Source: Hypoxylon rubiginosum
Lineage: Eukaryota; Ascomycota; Sordariomycetes; Xylariales; Hypoxylaceae
Direction of reading: 5' to 3'
NCBI GenBank assembly: GCA_902806565.1
Contig: CADCXA010000061.1
Location: 62,001-126,000, forward strand
Length of the DNA stretch: 64,000 nt
The stretch's first letter is position 1, and the number at the start of each line of letters is the position of its first letter. Positions 25,792 to 37,397 of the stretch are shown piece after piece. The translations under genes and the position numbers were made by a program. The notes under the pieces were generated by a model, which did not search any database, was not told the origin of the DNA, and saw only the letters and a list, made by a program, of their open reading frames with translations.

Positions 25792-28700
25792 ATTTTTTTA
25801 AGGGAGTATGTAGTTGTTATAGAGGAATCATAAATGAATAAAATAATGAGTAGATATAAGTTATCGATGATCGATCATAACGGATTCGAAACTCGAAAGG
25901 ATGAGATTCTCAAGCTTTCTCTTGCTAACAGTGACTTGAGACGGGGACCTCATTATAAGAAGTCTCTCAGAAGAGATTGTCACGATGGGGAGAAGGTACT
26001 TTCTAATGTAGAAAATTAAATTATACAACTTGTCGACTCCTATATACGCGTCAGTTTTTCGATGTTACCGACAATCTCACCTGAAAATCTCCCATTTCTC
26101 TGATGTGACCTAGGGCTGTAAACTAAGCGACGAGTCTAGAAATGCGAACATCTATTCCTATCTTGTCCAGGTGAGCATGCAGAGAGTCATACCAACGACA
26201 ACTATCGCCCTGCATTACCTATCCAAGAACAGCCCATCGCGCGCTTCGTATCAGTGGCCTAGCCATCGTCGACACACCCTTGCACCCACAGCCCGACCTG
26301 GGAAGGGGGGGTTACTATTCCCAATTAGTCCATCACGTCTGCCGATCAAATATACAAGATTCTTCACCGGTTTCACGCATCGCGCTTTTGCGTTGGACTT
26401 CGAATTTTCCATGCATGTTCTATATTCCACTTGACGTGTCTTTCATGTATAATTTGTTTTAATCCCACCTAACTTATCTACTTTGAAATTCCCATGTCTT
26501 AGAATCATCCGTTTAGAACGAGGTAAAGTCCTCGACCAGGTCCAGAATTACTTAGATGCCTTGATTCCCTCGAGCTACCTTCTGCTACTTGCAGCCGGGT
26601 GGCTTTCGTAGATCTCGATCCCGCTTTGTTTTGGGGTACAATGCGTCGAGGCAAATGGAAAATCAATCCCATGTAGTTTGTGCCCCCCAACTGACAGGGC
26701 TTACTTGCATTGACAGTGAATCTGATATCTGATATCTGGTTATAAAAAAAAAAGCTGTGCAAGTAAGGATCTAATCCCACTCTTTTTTTTACTCCGTCCT
26801 CGGTCGAGACATATTGAATACTCTACCGTCGCTTTGATTCGATGTACTCGGATCTCCTTGCAGGAACCAAATCCGATTTGATGTGGTACTGGCTACGAGA
26901 AGTCCTACACCCAGACACCACGCCTATTACCTCAGACCAAAAAATTATGGTATCTCTTTTCTTACTGTACTCTGCCAGCTGATAACAGAGCCTCATGAGC
27001 TATTCCACGGATTTATGCATAAGTGGAGGTCACATTGCCCCGGTTCAGGGGACGACATGTCACTTAAAACGGGGTTTCCACCAAGGTAAAATTCTCTTTG
27101 GGAGCTTTGGGGAGCCTACACCTAAGTGTATCAGCGTGTATCAGCCAGTCAGCTCGAATCGGACTCAAATGTGTGTCTAGACCCTAGAGAAGAAAACGTG
27201 GTCTCACGAGTGCCCAATTATCGAGGCCGCGAATGGAGTTTTCCCCCGAGGCGACGGGCTTCTCCCCCCAAAGGAACATTCATATGCAACTAGCGGCTTC
27301 GACCGATCGTCCCGTGCAACTTGACATGCGAGATGTTAGCAGGGTGATCCATGACAGAATGATTACTACGAGTCCAGTGACAGCTCGGTGTGCCTGAAGA
27401 AACAAGCAGTACAAGGGTATCACTGCTTTAGTCTTGGTGTGGCTCGTGTGGTCGGGACGACCTATTGTTTGGCAGGCTTTATATTTCGCCACTATGGAAC
27501 AGGCGGAACGATCAACGCGGGCGCGGGTAAGGCTGTAGTAGAATGATATAATAATGCCTCATCCCACCCTGCACGATGGTGTAGGGTACGTGGGGGTCTC
27601 TGGCAGGTCGGGTTGACGAGCAGCAAGGACACATGGCGTTTCCCGACTCCCTCATGGGACCTTCATGGGAAAAGGGAAGATTGCCAGTAAGAACACCTTC
27701 CAGTTCGGGGCTTTGGAGAAGCATCTGCCGATTTGCTTCGTCTGCTTCGTCTGCTCAGTCTACATACAAGCCAACCCGCGTCACAGCTCGATTCAGAGAG
27801 AATCAACTGGACCGCACGTTTCTCATGCAGCCTGACCACGCTGCTCCTCAGGTCGCCTGACGAACCTGGCGATTTCTCCTTCAGTAAGGCCACCACCACA
27901 TGCATCACTAAGGTCCCCTTTTGACCGAGAACGTTAAATCTCTTCTTTTTCCTAAAGTCACATTTTACTTTTTCTCAACTCTGAGTTAGGAAAATTTGAG
28001 AAGCCCGTTCTAGAACAAGCTAGGGCAACGTTTCATTAATTCCAATAAAATCGTCGATTTTGACTCGAGCCAAATCTGGAGAATATGTCCCCCGGTTGAT
28101 AAACGGAGTTTGCATCGGAACCGACCTGAAGAGCACAGACCATCCAGGGGTAAAAAAGGACAATGAGGAGGTGGAGATTTGAACCATCCGACAACTACTG
28201 AAGATCTACCTGATATATGGGTCTGAATAGCCTCAGAATAACTGGGTATCCATTGAAATCTAAGAGCGGGAGGACGCTGATCAATGGAGGCGGGGGGAGA
28301 ATAGGAATTGGTTTGTGGCTTGACTCCAAGTCCACCTGGACATCGTCCAACGAATCAAATCTTTTCGTTGAGCGCCCCTTTAGGGGGGGCCTGGAACCTA
28401 TCCTCGCCGCATTACAACCGTTTTACGGTCGAGTAACCCTCAAAAAGGTCGCTACGTTTTACTGCAGCATCTCGGAGACTGGAGAAGCCCTTTCAGGAAG
28501 CTAACGACGACGCCACATGCGCGCGGCCTTCGGCCAGACCTGCATCCGTGCGAGCATGGGCATCTTTTCTCTGCCCAGGCTAATGCATGCGTCGCGCGAA
28601 ATTGCACAATGCAGACATATACACATATACTTGCGCGGGTTGAACACATACACCATACACCATACGCACACACACACACACACGCCCAACACAGTCTGTA

Positions 28701-31117
28701 TACGGATTAGTGATGCCGTTACCGTGCTGACGATACTTCTCTCTAGTTAGCAACGCGGAATGCGACTTTGGTTTTCTAAGGGATGCCACGTAAGGTCGAT
28801 CAATCCTGCCCGGCCTATTGCTGTCGTCCTGTGCTGTGCCGTCCTTGCCACGATCGCAATCTCTCCGTGCATCTCTTGGCTACCTGTCTGTCACTGGTGG
28901 CGATACCGCCGGCGGCATGGCTTTTGCATCACGCTTGCTCTTCTCAATGTTGTGTATCGTCAATCACGGCAGTGAGCTTCAACCTGGGCTAACTATCTCC
29001 TAGTACCTTCTAAATCCTTCTCCTTTTTTTGACCGTTTTGAGGCCTTTTACACGTTTGGGGGATGTGCACATGGATGTGTTGAAGGAGTTGGTTTCTGAA
29101 GCAAGAATCAGAGCAACATAGCAACACAACACAACACATCACATCTCTAATTAGAGATTTTTTTATAGTCGTATAGCTTAGTTTAGATGACACCACTTTC
29201 GATCCTTCAGGCAGAAACTCGTCAACCTCGTAGAGCCAGAGTAATAACTCGGCCAACACATTGACCCTAATTGATAAATCTAGGTGGTCATCGACTCAAC
29301 CAGGCCGCGGAAATCCGACATCTCGAGTAAGTCATACGAATTACACCCGCCATTCTATTCGCATATGCAAGAGAAACCCCCAATTGCGCAAAGAACTGTC
29401 TCGGATTCATCAGAGAAAGAACCTCTCCAACCCATTCATCCAAGTGGCTGGCGGCATCTTGGAGGTTGATTTGCCTATGTCCCGTCAACCGCCCAAGTTA
29501 GGAATGAGATATATCTGCACTGTCCCAGTCGATCAATGACCGCCACAATCTCGGATTTCCGTCATATATAAGATTTCCTGGGACGCGTTGCCGATGATCA
29601 AATGTTCGAGCCCGAGTCAATTTCGCCGATATAGGCTCCGACGTGATATTGAATCCGAACAGGTGTAGAAAACGACGATGTTGCGCGTGGGAGGTTCTAA
29701 GCCTATCGAGCCGAGGTCGCCGGTTTTGTCCCAAACCAGCTATCTGACACACCTCGCGGGTGGTGGGTACATATCTGCGGGATGAAATTCAACGACGTAT
29801 GTACCTTCGTAGATGGCTTGTGCCCTTTCATTACCAGGGCGAATCAGATTTCCTACAGAAACACCCAGCTTGCCAGCCTGCCAGCTCTCTGTACGCAGCG
29901 CTGATCATCAGGGGTTACTTGCGGACCGACCCACGTGATGCTCTTCGACAACAGTACCGAAAAAGACCAGGATGCCAGGTTGCCGATTTAGGGAATCCCT
30001 TTCTCTGCTTTCTTGTTCTACTGGCCAGACCCCTGGCAGGCTGAAGAGCGATGCCCTTGTTGCGAGGGTGCGAGGATACGACAGTCAGCTGCTTGGAAGC
30101 CAAGTTTCCCTTCGGCTGCAGCCACCGCCTGACCAATGATATCCGTTAGGTCTAGTTCAGTAACTCGGTGCCTTGGTGACTCGAGATCTCATGCCTATCG
30201 CTAGAGTGGTATTTGAGAGTTCAATCTCCATGGGTTGCAGTTCCACTGGGAATTTCGCGTCATTTGATGCGTATAACCTGTCTTACACAGATTCGACATC
30301 TACGAAGGCACATACTGCACGTACCGTACTCCTAATAATACGACGGAGAACCGTGCGCTATCGTGCCTCCCTCTGGCAGTCCTACCGCCAAGATAAAGAT
30401 GTTATCTTGGACACTGAGTAGGATACAGGTATCGATGGTGACAAAAGACCTTGTCACCTTGTAATTGTTACCTGTCATTTTTACACGCCCAACCGTAGTA
30501 ATTTTAATATACGTACCTCGTTGGGTAACCTGCAGCGTGCGACTGTTCGGCAAATCGTTCGGGCTCTTGAAGCGAACACCGTCTAGCAACCGCTGGAGCG
30601 GGATTTGATACACATGACTCCTAACTCTGGTGAAGATCTGATAAATGTCAACAGCGTACCCCCAAGTTACCAATAAGCGGCCGGGCCAGCTATCCTAGTG
30701 GTCAGCAATGATCTAATGGAATGATCTAATAGCATCTACGGTTTGATTGTACTACATGTACATGTTTGTTTTCGTTCTCTTATCAAAGATTGCTATGTAC
30801 ATACTTCTTAATCGGCGTTTGATTTGACTTCCCCCCAACTTTTTCAGAGTTAAGTGGATACAAGGATGATTTTGAGGCTATTCAGACCCACCCCACATCA
30901 AATTAGAAGTTTGGGTAAACCCCAAAAAGTTGTCAGCTGACGACATTGTGCATGCCTCCCGACATTGATGATTGTTTGCCTCTTGCCCGTCTCTACCCAG
31001 CGCACCGACAGGTTTGGTAGACGACATCGCGATCTAAGCTATTTTCGCATTTCAGTTAGTGACCATAATTGGTTGGGCGTTTAAGATCGATTTTCGTAAC
31101 ATCGCCGCACCGACGAT
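25792..31117. other. 5.3-kb stretch without a supported gene
   Basis: Short open frames occur throughout; the longest is 113 codons on the minus strand at 30332-30673. None has a recognisable domain, splice structure or sustained coding character. A (CA)n run lies at 28667-28683. Eroded genes may be present, but I cannot support any. Confidence 0.5.
28667..28683. repeat. (CA)n microsatellite
   Basis: Seventeen bases of uninterrupted alternating CA, flanked by imperfect ATACAC units from about 28640. Confidence 0.9.
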
Positions 31118-32571
31118 ATGCCGCCCCGTACGGAGGAAGAGCTCCTATCTTATGGGGTCATGGACCCCGCCATGGTAGACGTGAGTATTCGGTTCCCTCC
31201 CTTGCCTCTGATGGCTCTATCTAGTTTGTGATATATGTGATATATCACGGTGATCACCTGAAATAGAAACATGCCAATACCAACACCAACACTACCTGCA
31301 CATAAAATGGGACAGCGCAGATAACCAAATGCGAGTCACAGGCCCTAGCCCGCTACCCGATCCGGGACATGCTTCCCACGGACCCGTACTACGGAGACGA
31401 CCCGCACTCGGCCCTCCGCGCCCACCGGGCCGCCACCCTCCGCGAGAAGCACCATCTCCGCTACGTCCCCGGGCCGATCCCGGAGCAGGTGCGCGAGGAG
31501 GAGCGCACGATCCCGACGCGCGACGGCGCCGAGATCCCCGTCCGCATCTACCGCCCCGTCCGCAAGCCGGCCGGGGGGAGCCCGCTGGTCGTCATGTACC
31601 ACGAGGGCGGGTGGTCGATGGGCGACGCGACCGACGAGGAGACCAACTGCCGGCTCTTCAGCCGCGATCTCGGGGCCGTCTGTGTTAATGTCGAGTATCG
31701 GTGAGTACATTGCATAATGTCGGACGACCGAAAAAGCAACTTTGATAGTTCGGTACCCGGGTGGATACTCGTTTTCAACTCTGCTATTATGGACTACTAA
31801 CCAAAAGTACCTACCAATAGACTGGCACCAGAGCACCCATTCCCAACATGGATTGACGATAGCTGGGATGCGCTAAAATGGGTACGTGTGTGCTTGTATA
31901 TCCCTTCTTCTTTTACCTGCCTGTAAGGAACATGCCTAGGTACTTACGTATACCCTTTTCCCTCAATCCAGGCAGCGCAAAACGCAACGTCCCTAGGCGC
32001 AGACCCGTCATCGCGCGGCTTCATCGTCGGCGGCGGGTCGGCCGGGGGCAACATCGCAGCAGTGCTCGCGCATATAGCGCGGGACGAGGGACTAAACCCG
32101 CCGCTGACGGGGCAGTACCTCTGCGTGCCCGCCGTCATGTGCTTCAAGCCGCCGGCTCTGATCTCGCCTAGGTACCGGGCGGAGTACCGGTCGCACCCGG
32201 ACGTGACGACGAGCGCGGACCCCGTCCTGAAGATCCGCGTCGGCGCCGAGTTCGCCGCCCACATGCACGGCAGCCTCGGCGCGTCCTGGCTCGACCCCCG
32301 CTTCGTGCCCTTCCTGTACGGCGCGGGGCCGGACGGCCACCGCGGGCTGCCGCCCGCCTACTTCCAGGTCTGCGGGCTCGACCCGCTGCGGGACGAGGGC
32401 CTGATCTACGAGAGGGTGTTAAGGGAGGAGGCCGGCGTCGAGACAAGATTGGACTTGTATAAGGGGTTCGGTCATTATTTCTGGACCAACTGGCCGCAGC
32501 TGGACAGGAGCCGCGAGTTCGTCGAGGATACTTTGAAGGGCGTGAAGTGGCTACTGGAGCAGAAGTCGTGA
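31118..32571 (+). CDS. Alpha/beta hydrolase, hormone-sensitive-lipase type
   Basis: Four exons: 31118-31180, 31342-31700, 31821-31881 and 31972-32571, coding for 360 residues. All three introns have GT-AG borders (two donors GTGAGT, one GTACGT) and phase is kept. HEGGW at residues 108-112 is the family's oxyanion-hole HGGG-type motif. YRLAPEHPFP spans the exon 2-3 junction and is diagnostic for HSL/arylacetamide-deacetylase-like esterases. The nucleophile is Ser184 in GGSAGGN, with Asp298 in GLDPLRDEG and His329 in FGHYF completing the triad. The family hydrolyses short-chain esters or lactones; the substrate cannot be read from sequence. No signal peptide, so probably intracellular. Start chosen because exon 1 joins in phase. 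Confidence 0.92.
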
Positions 32572-33327
32572 CTTTTGACTCGGTGACTGAAAGAGGTAGG
32601 TAAGAGAGAGTACCTCGTAACAACTTGAGTCATGATTTCGTGACAGCAAGCACAGATAGTGGCCTCAAGGGTTGCTTTACGAGGACTTCAATGCTTATTG
32701 CGCAATTAACCAGGTCTATCTTGATTTCTATTACGTGACATTCTATTAACATTCTCACTCTGATCTTCTCCCTTGCATAACATAATATATTTACGCAAAA
32801 TATCTATCAGTTTGACTCGGGAGTTCCCTACAGTTTTTGCCAGTCTCCTCATCTCCTCACTTCGGAGATATCAACCTTTCGATCCACCGCCGTGCTCCCC
32901 ATCATCCGCTTCCCGGAAGTCAATTGCGCCCTTGTCGTAAAACGCATCCGCCATTATGCAGCTCCCGTGTATTATGATTCGCCGCTCCTCCGCAATTCTG
33001 AAGCACAACATCACAAAAATAACCTAGCCTCAAAAAAAGAGGGTTGAGTCCAGTCATGAGGGGTGTTCGCCTTTTACGGTAATTAGCTACCCCTAAACTC
33101 ACTAGAGGTCTCAGGTGATGTAATTTCCGGGGTACATAGAAGCTACATAAAGGCGGGAATGACGCAAGTAAAAACCTTCGAGGAAGAAGGAATTGGAAAT
33201 GGGAAACGACCGAGTTTAGAAAGAAGAATCAATTCAAGCAATAAGAGACTAAACTTTTCCGAATCACCAATACCAGTCCAGACTTCATTTCGACAGTTAC
33301 ATTGGAAAAGCAAAGAAGGGGGCAAAC
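32572..33327. other. Intergenic region upstream of the dehalogenase gene
   Basis: It separates two genes on the plus strand and should hold the terminator of the hydrolase and the promoter of the dehalogenase. I see no further gene. Confidence 0.6.
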
Positions 33328-34456
33328 ATGGCACCCGAAGAGAAATACCCCGATCTGACCGGCTTCAAAGCTCTAAGGTGAGAGATGACCAGTCCCGTAG
33401 CATCATCCATCCATCATCCATCCCACACACCCAACGCCTCTCTCTCTTTCATACATAAAAAGGTTACACAAGCTGACACCCACCCTCTTTTCTTCCCCCT
33501 TTTCCAGCTTCGACTGCTACGGCACCCTCATCGACTGGGAGACAGGCTTCCAGTCCGCGGTCCGCCTGCTGACCTCGCAGCTGCCGCCCTCGCACCCCCT
33601 AAACGCGGACCCGCCCGTCGCCGCCATGCAGAAGCTGCACGACGTCCAGAACGCGCTCGAGCGGTCGCACCCGTCGCTCCCGTACAACGAGCTCCTCGCC
33701 GAGTCCATCACCAAGTTCGCGCGCGAGGACCTCGGCCTCCCCGGGCTCTCCGACAGCATCGCCGAGCCCTTCGGCAACGCGCCCGGCACCTGGGCCCCGT
33801 TCCCCGATACCGTGGCCGCCCTGCAGAAGCTGGAGAGGCGGTATAAGTTGGCTATCTTGTCGAACGTTGATAACCGCAACATCGCGGCCACCGTCGACAA
33901 GCAGCTGGCGCCGGCGCGCTTCGCGCTCGTGTGCACGGCTCAGGATATCGGCAGCTACAAGCCGGAGCGGCAAAACTTTGAGTACTTGTTTGCGCGGCTC
34001 AGGGAGATGGATGGTAGGGGCGTGGACTGGGAGAAGGGGGAGCTTCTGCACGTCGCGCGCAGCCGTATGTAACACCAGGAGTTTCTTTTTTTTTTTCCTT
34101 CCTCCCCTTTTCAGCCAGTTTCGGGAGTAAATATTCCTAAATACGTGTAGGAATAGGTAATTTACTCCCGAGACACATTTCAAGACTCAAATAACTATCC
34201 GGCCTGAAGAATCATTTTAAATACGTACTGACTCCCCATTGTTGTAGTGACGGCGGACCACGTGCCGGCCAAGCAGATCGGGCTGCCGAGCGTGTGGATC
34301 TCGCGGGGCGGCGACCGCGAGGACGGGAAGGGGATGGGCGGCGACTACCGGGCGCTGCGGGACCGGGTGGCGTTCGGGTGGCGGTTCGACACGCTGGGGG
34401 ATTTCGCGGACGAGGTGGAGAGGCAGTTCGCGCTGAAGGCGAAGATGGAGTCGTAA
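33328..34456 (+). CDS. Haloacid dehalogenase, type II (HAD superfamily)
   Basis: Three exons, 33328-33377, 33508-34064 and 34248-34456, give 271 residues; donors are GTGAGA and GTATGT, acceptors CAG and TAG. Motif I is FDCYGTLIDW with nucleophile Asp19 right after the first intron. Motif II is LSNVDN with Ser135; motif III includes Lys168 in SYKPERQNF. The C-terminal TADHVPAKQIGL and VWISR match fungal 2-haloacid dehalogenases. Such enzymes hydrolyse C-halogen bonds of short 2-haloacids, though many fungal members probably act on other small substrates. Length fits the family. The gene is convergent with RRN9, whose stop lies 225 bases downstream. Confidence 0.93.
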
Positions 34457-34681
34457 TCATAAGCTGTTTAGGGGGGGTGAGGATGAGAGATAAGGGGGAA
34501 ATGAGGGGTGCGTTGTGCCCGCGAGAGGGGAGTTGAAAGGTTTGACGACGTTACGAAAATGGTGGGTACGAGAAGGGATGCAAAGGAGAACAAAATTGGA
34601 ATCATGAATTCATACATCACGAAAATCACAAGTTGGTAGTCAGTCTCATATCATTAATGCAACACCTTGTTCTAACAACAT

Positions 34682-37066
34682 CTAATCATCATCGTCATCA
34701 CCCATCCTAACATCCCCATCATCATCAGTAGCACCACCTTTCTCACTCCCCCTCGCCCTGCTCCCAGCGCGCCCGCGCCCGCGCCCGCGACCGTAACTAA
34801 CCCTCCGCGTCTTATGTTCTTCCGCGTCGGCGCCGCGCCACCCCTTCTGCAGCTTGACGGGCCGCAGGAACCAGTCGACGTGCACGGCGCCGTACATCTC
34901 GTCCTCGCTGTCGACCTCGTCCGGCATCATCGCCATAGCCGACGCCACCGACTGGTCGTCCCCTCCTTCACCACCACCACTGCCACCTCCTCCTCCTCCG
35001 CCCTCGGACGGCGTCCGCCCGTGCACCAGCTTCAGGTGCCGCACCAGGTTGCGCCGCCGCGTGAACCCCTTCCCGTCCGCGGACCGCGGGCAGTCGTGGA
35101 ACGAGCACAGGAAGGAGCCCGGACCGGACCCGGACCCGGACCTGCTGCGCGGCCGCGACACGCTTCGAGAGCGAGGGCGCGTCGTCGTCTCGGACGGGCC
35201 CGCCGTCTCGTCTCCCGGCGGCGGCGGCGGCGGCGTCGCGCTGGGGGCTACGCTCGGCGTACGTGTTGCCCGCGCGGGGAGCTGCTGTTCGTCTTCTTCT
35301 TCCTCGTCCTCTTCTAGAAGCGGCGGTCGCGGCATCCCCGGCACGTACGTAGTTCCTCTAAGCGGAGTCTTTCTCCCGGCGGCCGCCGCGGGTCCCTCGA
35401 TCAGCGTGTGCAGCGTCATGCTCTGGCCGAACAGGTCAGCGCACCGCCTCGCCGCGCGGTCGACGGCGGCGGCCGGGAACCCAGCTAGTGCCGCCGCGCC
35501 CAGCACGTCCCTCCAGTCCCGCAGACCGACCCGGGTCTGCATCCGGGCTCCCCTCTTACTCCCCATGGAAGCGGAAGAAGCCGCGGATAGAGAACGATGA
35601 TGATTCTTTGTCACTGCTGCGACTCTCTTGCGTTTCCTCACCCTCCCGCGACTGGGCCCTTCCGTTTCTTCCCCGTCTCCCGAGTTGCCGCTTTCTTTTC
35701 CTGATTCCGAGTCTACCGCCGCGCTAGGTTCCTGCTCCGAATCCGGTTCTGCGTTAGAGAAGACGGGGAGCGGCTTCTTTTGTAGTCGCGCGACCCGGAA
35801 TGCGTATTCTTGGTCTGTTTCTCCCTCAAGGCGTGGGTATGTCTTTTTCGGTCTGCCTTTCCCGCGGGCTTTTCCCTCTTGGTTCTCGTCTGGGAGCTCT
35901 TGTGCCGGTGGTGTCTGCGATACCGACCGGCGACGAGACTGAAGGCGAGATACGGATCCAAGCGGCCTGCCCGGCTTCCTGCTTGGCTTCCTGCTTCTAG
36001 TGGTTGGAGTTTGCCGCCCCCGTCCGGATGATGATCTTCGTGAGGATGCATTTAGCATAGACGCATCTGATTCGGAGTCTCCCGAGTCGGAATAACAGTT
36101 GACCGTCGCTTCTCGCGCATTGTGTAGGATGGTAAGTGTTGTGTCTAGTTTAGTTAATATGTGCCGTACGGAAGGACGCAAGAGATTGTATGATAGATCG
36201 TCGTCTGTGGAGACTATCGGCTTGAAGCGCCGTTTCTTATACGATTCTTCGCGAGACCCGTCTTCAGGATGCTCGTCAGAATCACCCATCTTTTCGTCCT
36301 CGCTTATAAGCTCAGGTTTGACGGACCTGGGCCTCGACCGTGATCTAGATCTCGACTTCTTACTCTTAGTACTTAGTGGAGATTTCACGGTTACTCCATC
36401 CGAAATTTCATCTTCGGTGACTCCCTCCAAGTCCGTGTCTGCTTCCTCGTCAGATGTACTCGGCTGAACCCATGGTCTAGCGTTGAATTTCTCTTTGGCC
36501 GACTTCAGAATCTCAGCACTAATGATCTCCTCCAAGGCCGTGCTCGGCATCTCACGGGTGGGTTTTCTGAATGTGAACTTTTCATCAGGATTATACATGC
36601 CCAATCTCGCAGGATCGTCAGGTGGTGGGACCTTATCTACGCGCATAGGCCAAGCGGTCCATGATCGTTGCGGCAGCCAGTCGTCGGGCTGGACGAGCTC
36701 GCCTGTCAAGGCGTTGATATCCTTATTCTTCAAGTCAGCTTCTAAATCAATTAAACATCCATATATCTCAATCTTCAATCCCACCTCATCAGGCACTGGG
36801 CCGTCCGAAACTCCTCCATTCTGCACCCTCTTGTACCTTCGCTTCAGCGCAAATGCGTTGTACAGATGCACCGACAGATCCCTGTCACGAATCTCCTTGA
36901 GCGCAGTCAGCGTGTTGATTTCCTGGCTGTTGAGATGTCGCCAGGTAGACTTGGGACCGCGCCACCGATTAGGTCGCTCATTTTCCTCTTCGTAGTCGCT
37001 CTCGTCAAAAGAGCCCTCCGATTCATGACTGGGTAAATATTCCGAGTCGTTTGCCGCGGTCTCCAT
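34682..37066 (-). CDS. RRN9: RRN9-domain protein, Pol I upstream activation factor subunit
   Basis: One uninterrupted frame of 794 residues. After an acidic N-terminus comes the RRN9 domain, roughly residues 40-110, with LTALKEIRDRDLSVHLYNAF as its clearest block. RRN9 belongs to the upstream activation factor that recruits RNA polymerase I to rDNA promoters in yeast. The middle is disordered, with Arg-Ser runs near residue 240 and again before a C2H2-like finger at residues 654-682 (CSFHDC ... HLKLVH). Gly-rich and RGRGRGR stretches and an acidic tail follow. The finger is absent from yeast RRN9, so it marks a filamentous-fungal architecture or a lineage addition. NOP7 lies 331 bases upstream on the same strand. 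Confidence 0.85.
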   Translation of the reverse strand: METAANDSEYLPSHESEGSFDESDYEEENERPNRWRGPKSTWRHLNSQEINTLTALKEIRDRDLSVHLYNAFALKRRYKRVQNGGVSDGPVPDEVGLKIEIYGCLIDLEADLKNKDINALTGELVQPDDWLPQRSWTAWPMRVDKVPPPDDPARLGMYNPDEKFTFRKPTREMPSTALEEIISAEILKSAKEKFNARPWVQPSTSDEEADTDLEGVTEDEISDGVTVKSPLSTKSKKSRSRSRSRPRSVKPELISEDEKMGDSDEHPEDGSREESYKKRRFKPIVSTDDDLSYNLLRPSVRHILTKLDTTLTILHNAREATVNCYSDSGDSESDASMLNASSRRSSSGRGRQTPTTRSRKPSRKPGRPLGSVSRLQSRRRSVSQTPPAQELPDENQEGKARGKGRPKKTYPRLEGETDQEYAFRVARLQKKPLPVFSNAEPDSEQEPSAAVDSESGKESGNSGDGEETEGPSRGRVRKRKRVAAVTKNHHRSLSAASSASMGSKRGARMQTRVGLRDWRDVLGAAALAGFPAAAVDRAARRCADLFGQSMTLHTLIEGPAAAAGRKTPLRGTTYVPGMPRPPLLEEDEEEEDEQQLPARATRTPSVAPSATPPPPPPGDETAGPSETTTRPRSRSVSRPRSRSGSGSGPGSFLCSFHDCPRSADGKGFTRRRNLVRHLKLVHGRTPSEGGGGGGGSGGGEGGDDQSVASAMAMMPDEVDSEDEMYGAVHVDWFLRPVKLQKGWRGADAEEHKTRRVSYGRGRGRGRAGSRARGSEKGGATDDDGDVRMGDDDDD

Positions 37067-37397
37067 GCTGAGTGGTATGTATTAGAGATACATGTATGTA
37101 CCTAGACTGTCTGGTTTCGAGGGAGCAAGGGCTGGCAAAGAGGTGGAAAATATAAGTTCTACTAATTGAAGATGAAGAAGGGCTAGAGGTAAACTTGTGA
37201 AAAGTTACACTTAACAGAACCCCCGAAGCTACAAAAATTTCCACTAATTGGTGGGAACTACACAACACAGATGCACAGCACGCCGCTATTCACATTTAAT
37301 TTAGGTATGTTAGAAATTCATGTAGATTTTACCATCACGCGAAGAAAATAGTTTGGTGTTTATTATCAACACGTCTAATTTATGTAATGCCCTACAC
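37067..37397. other. Intergenic space between NOP7 and RRN9
   Basis: It holds the NOP7 3' end and the RRN9 promoter; both genes are on the minus strand. No additional gene seen. Confidence 0.6.

Noticed and set aside
30332..30673. 113-codon minus-strand frame
   Set aside because: No domain, no splice partners and no coding-like composition; a frame this long is expected by chance in normal-GC DNA.
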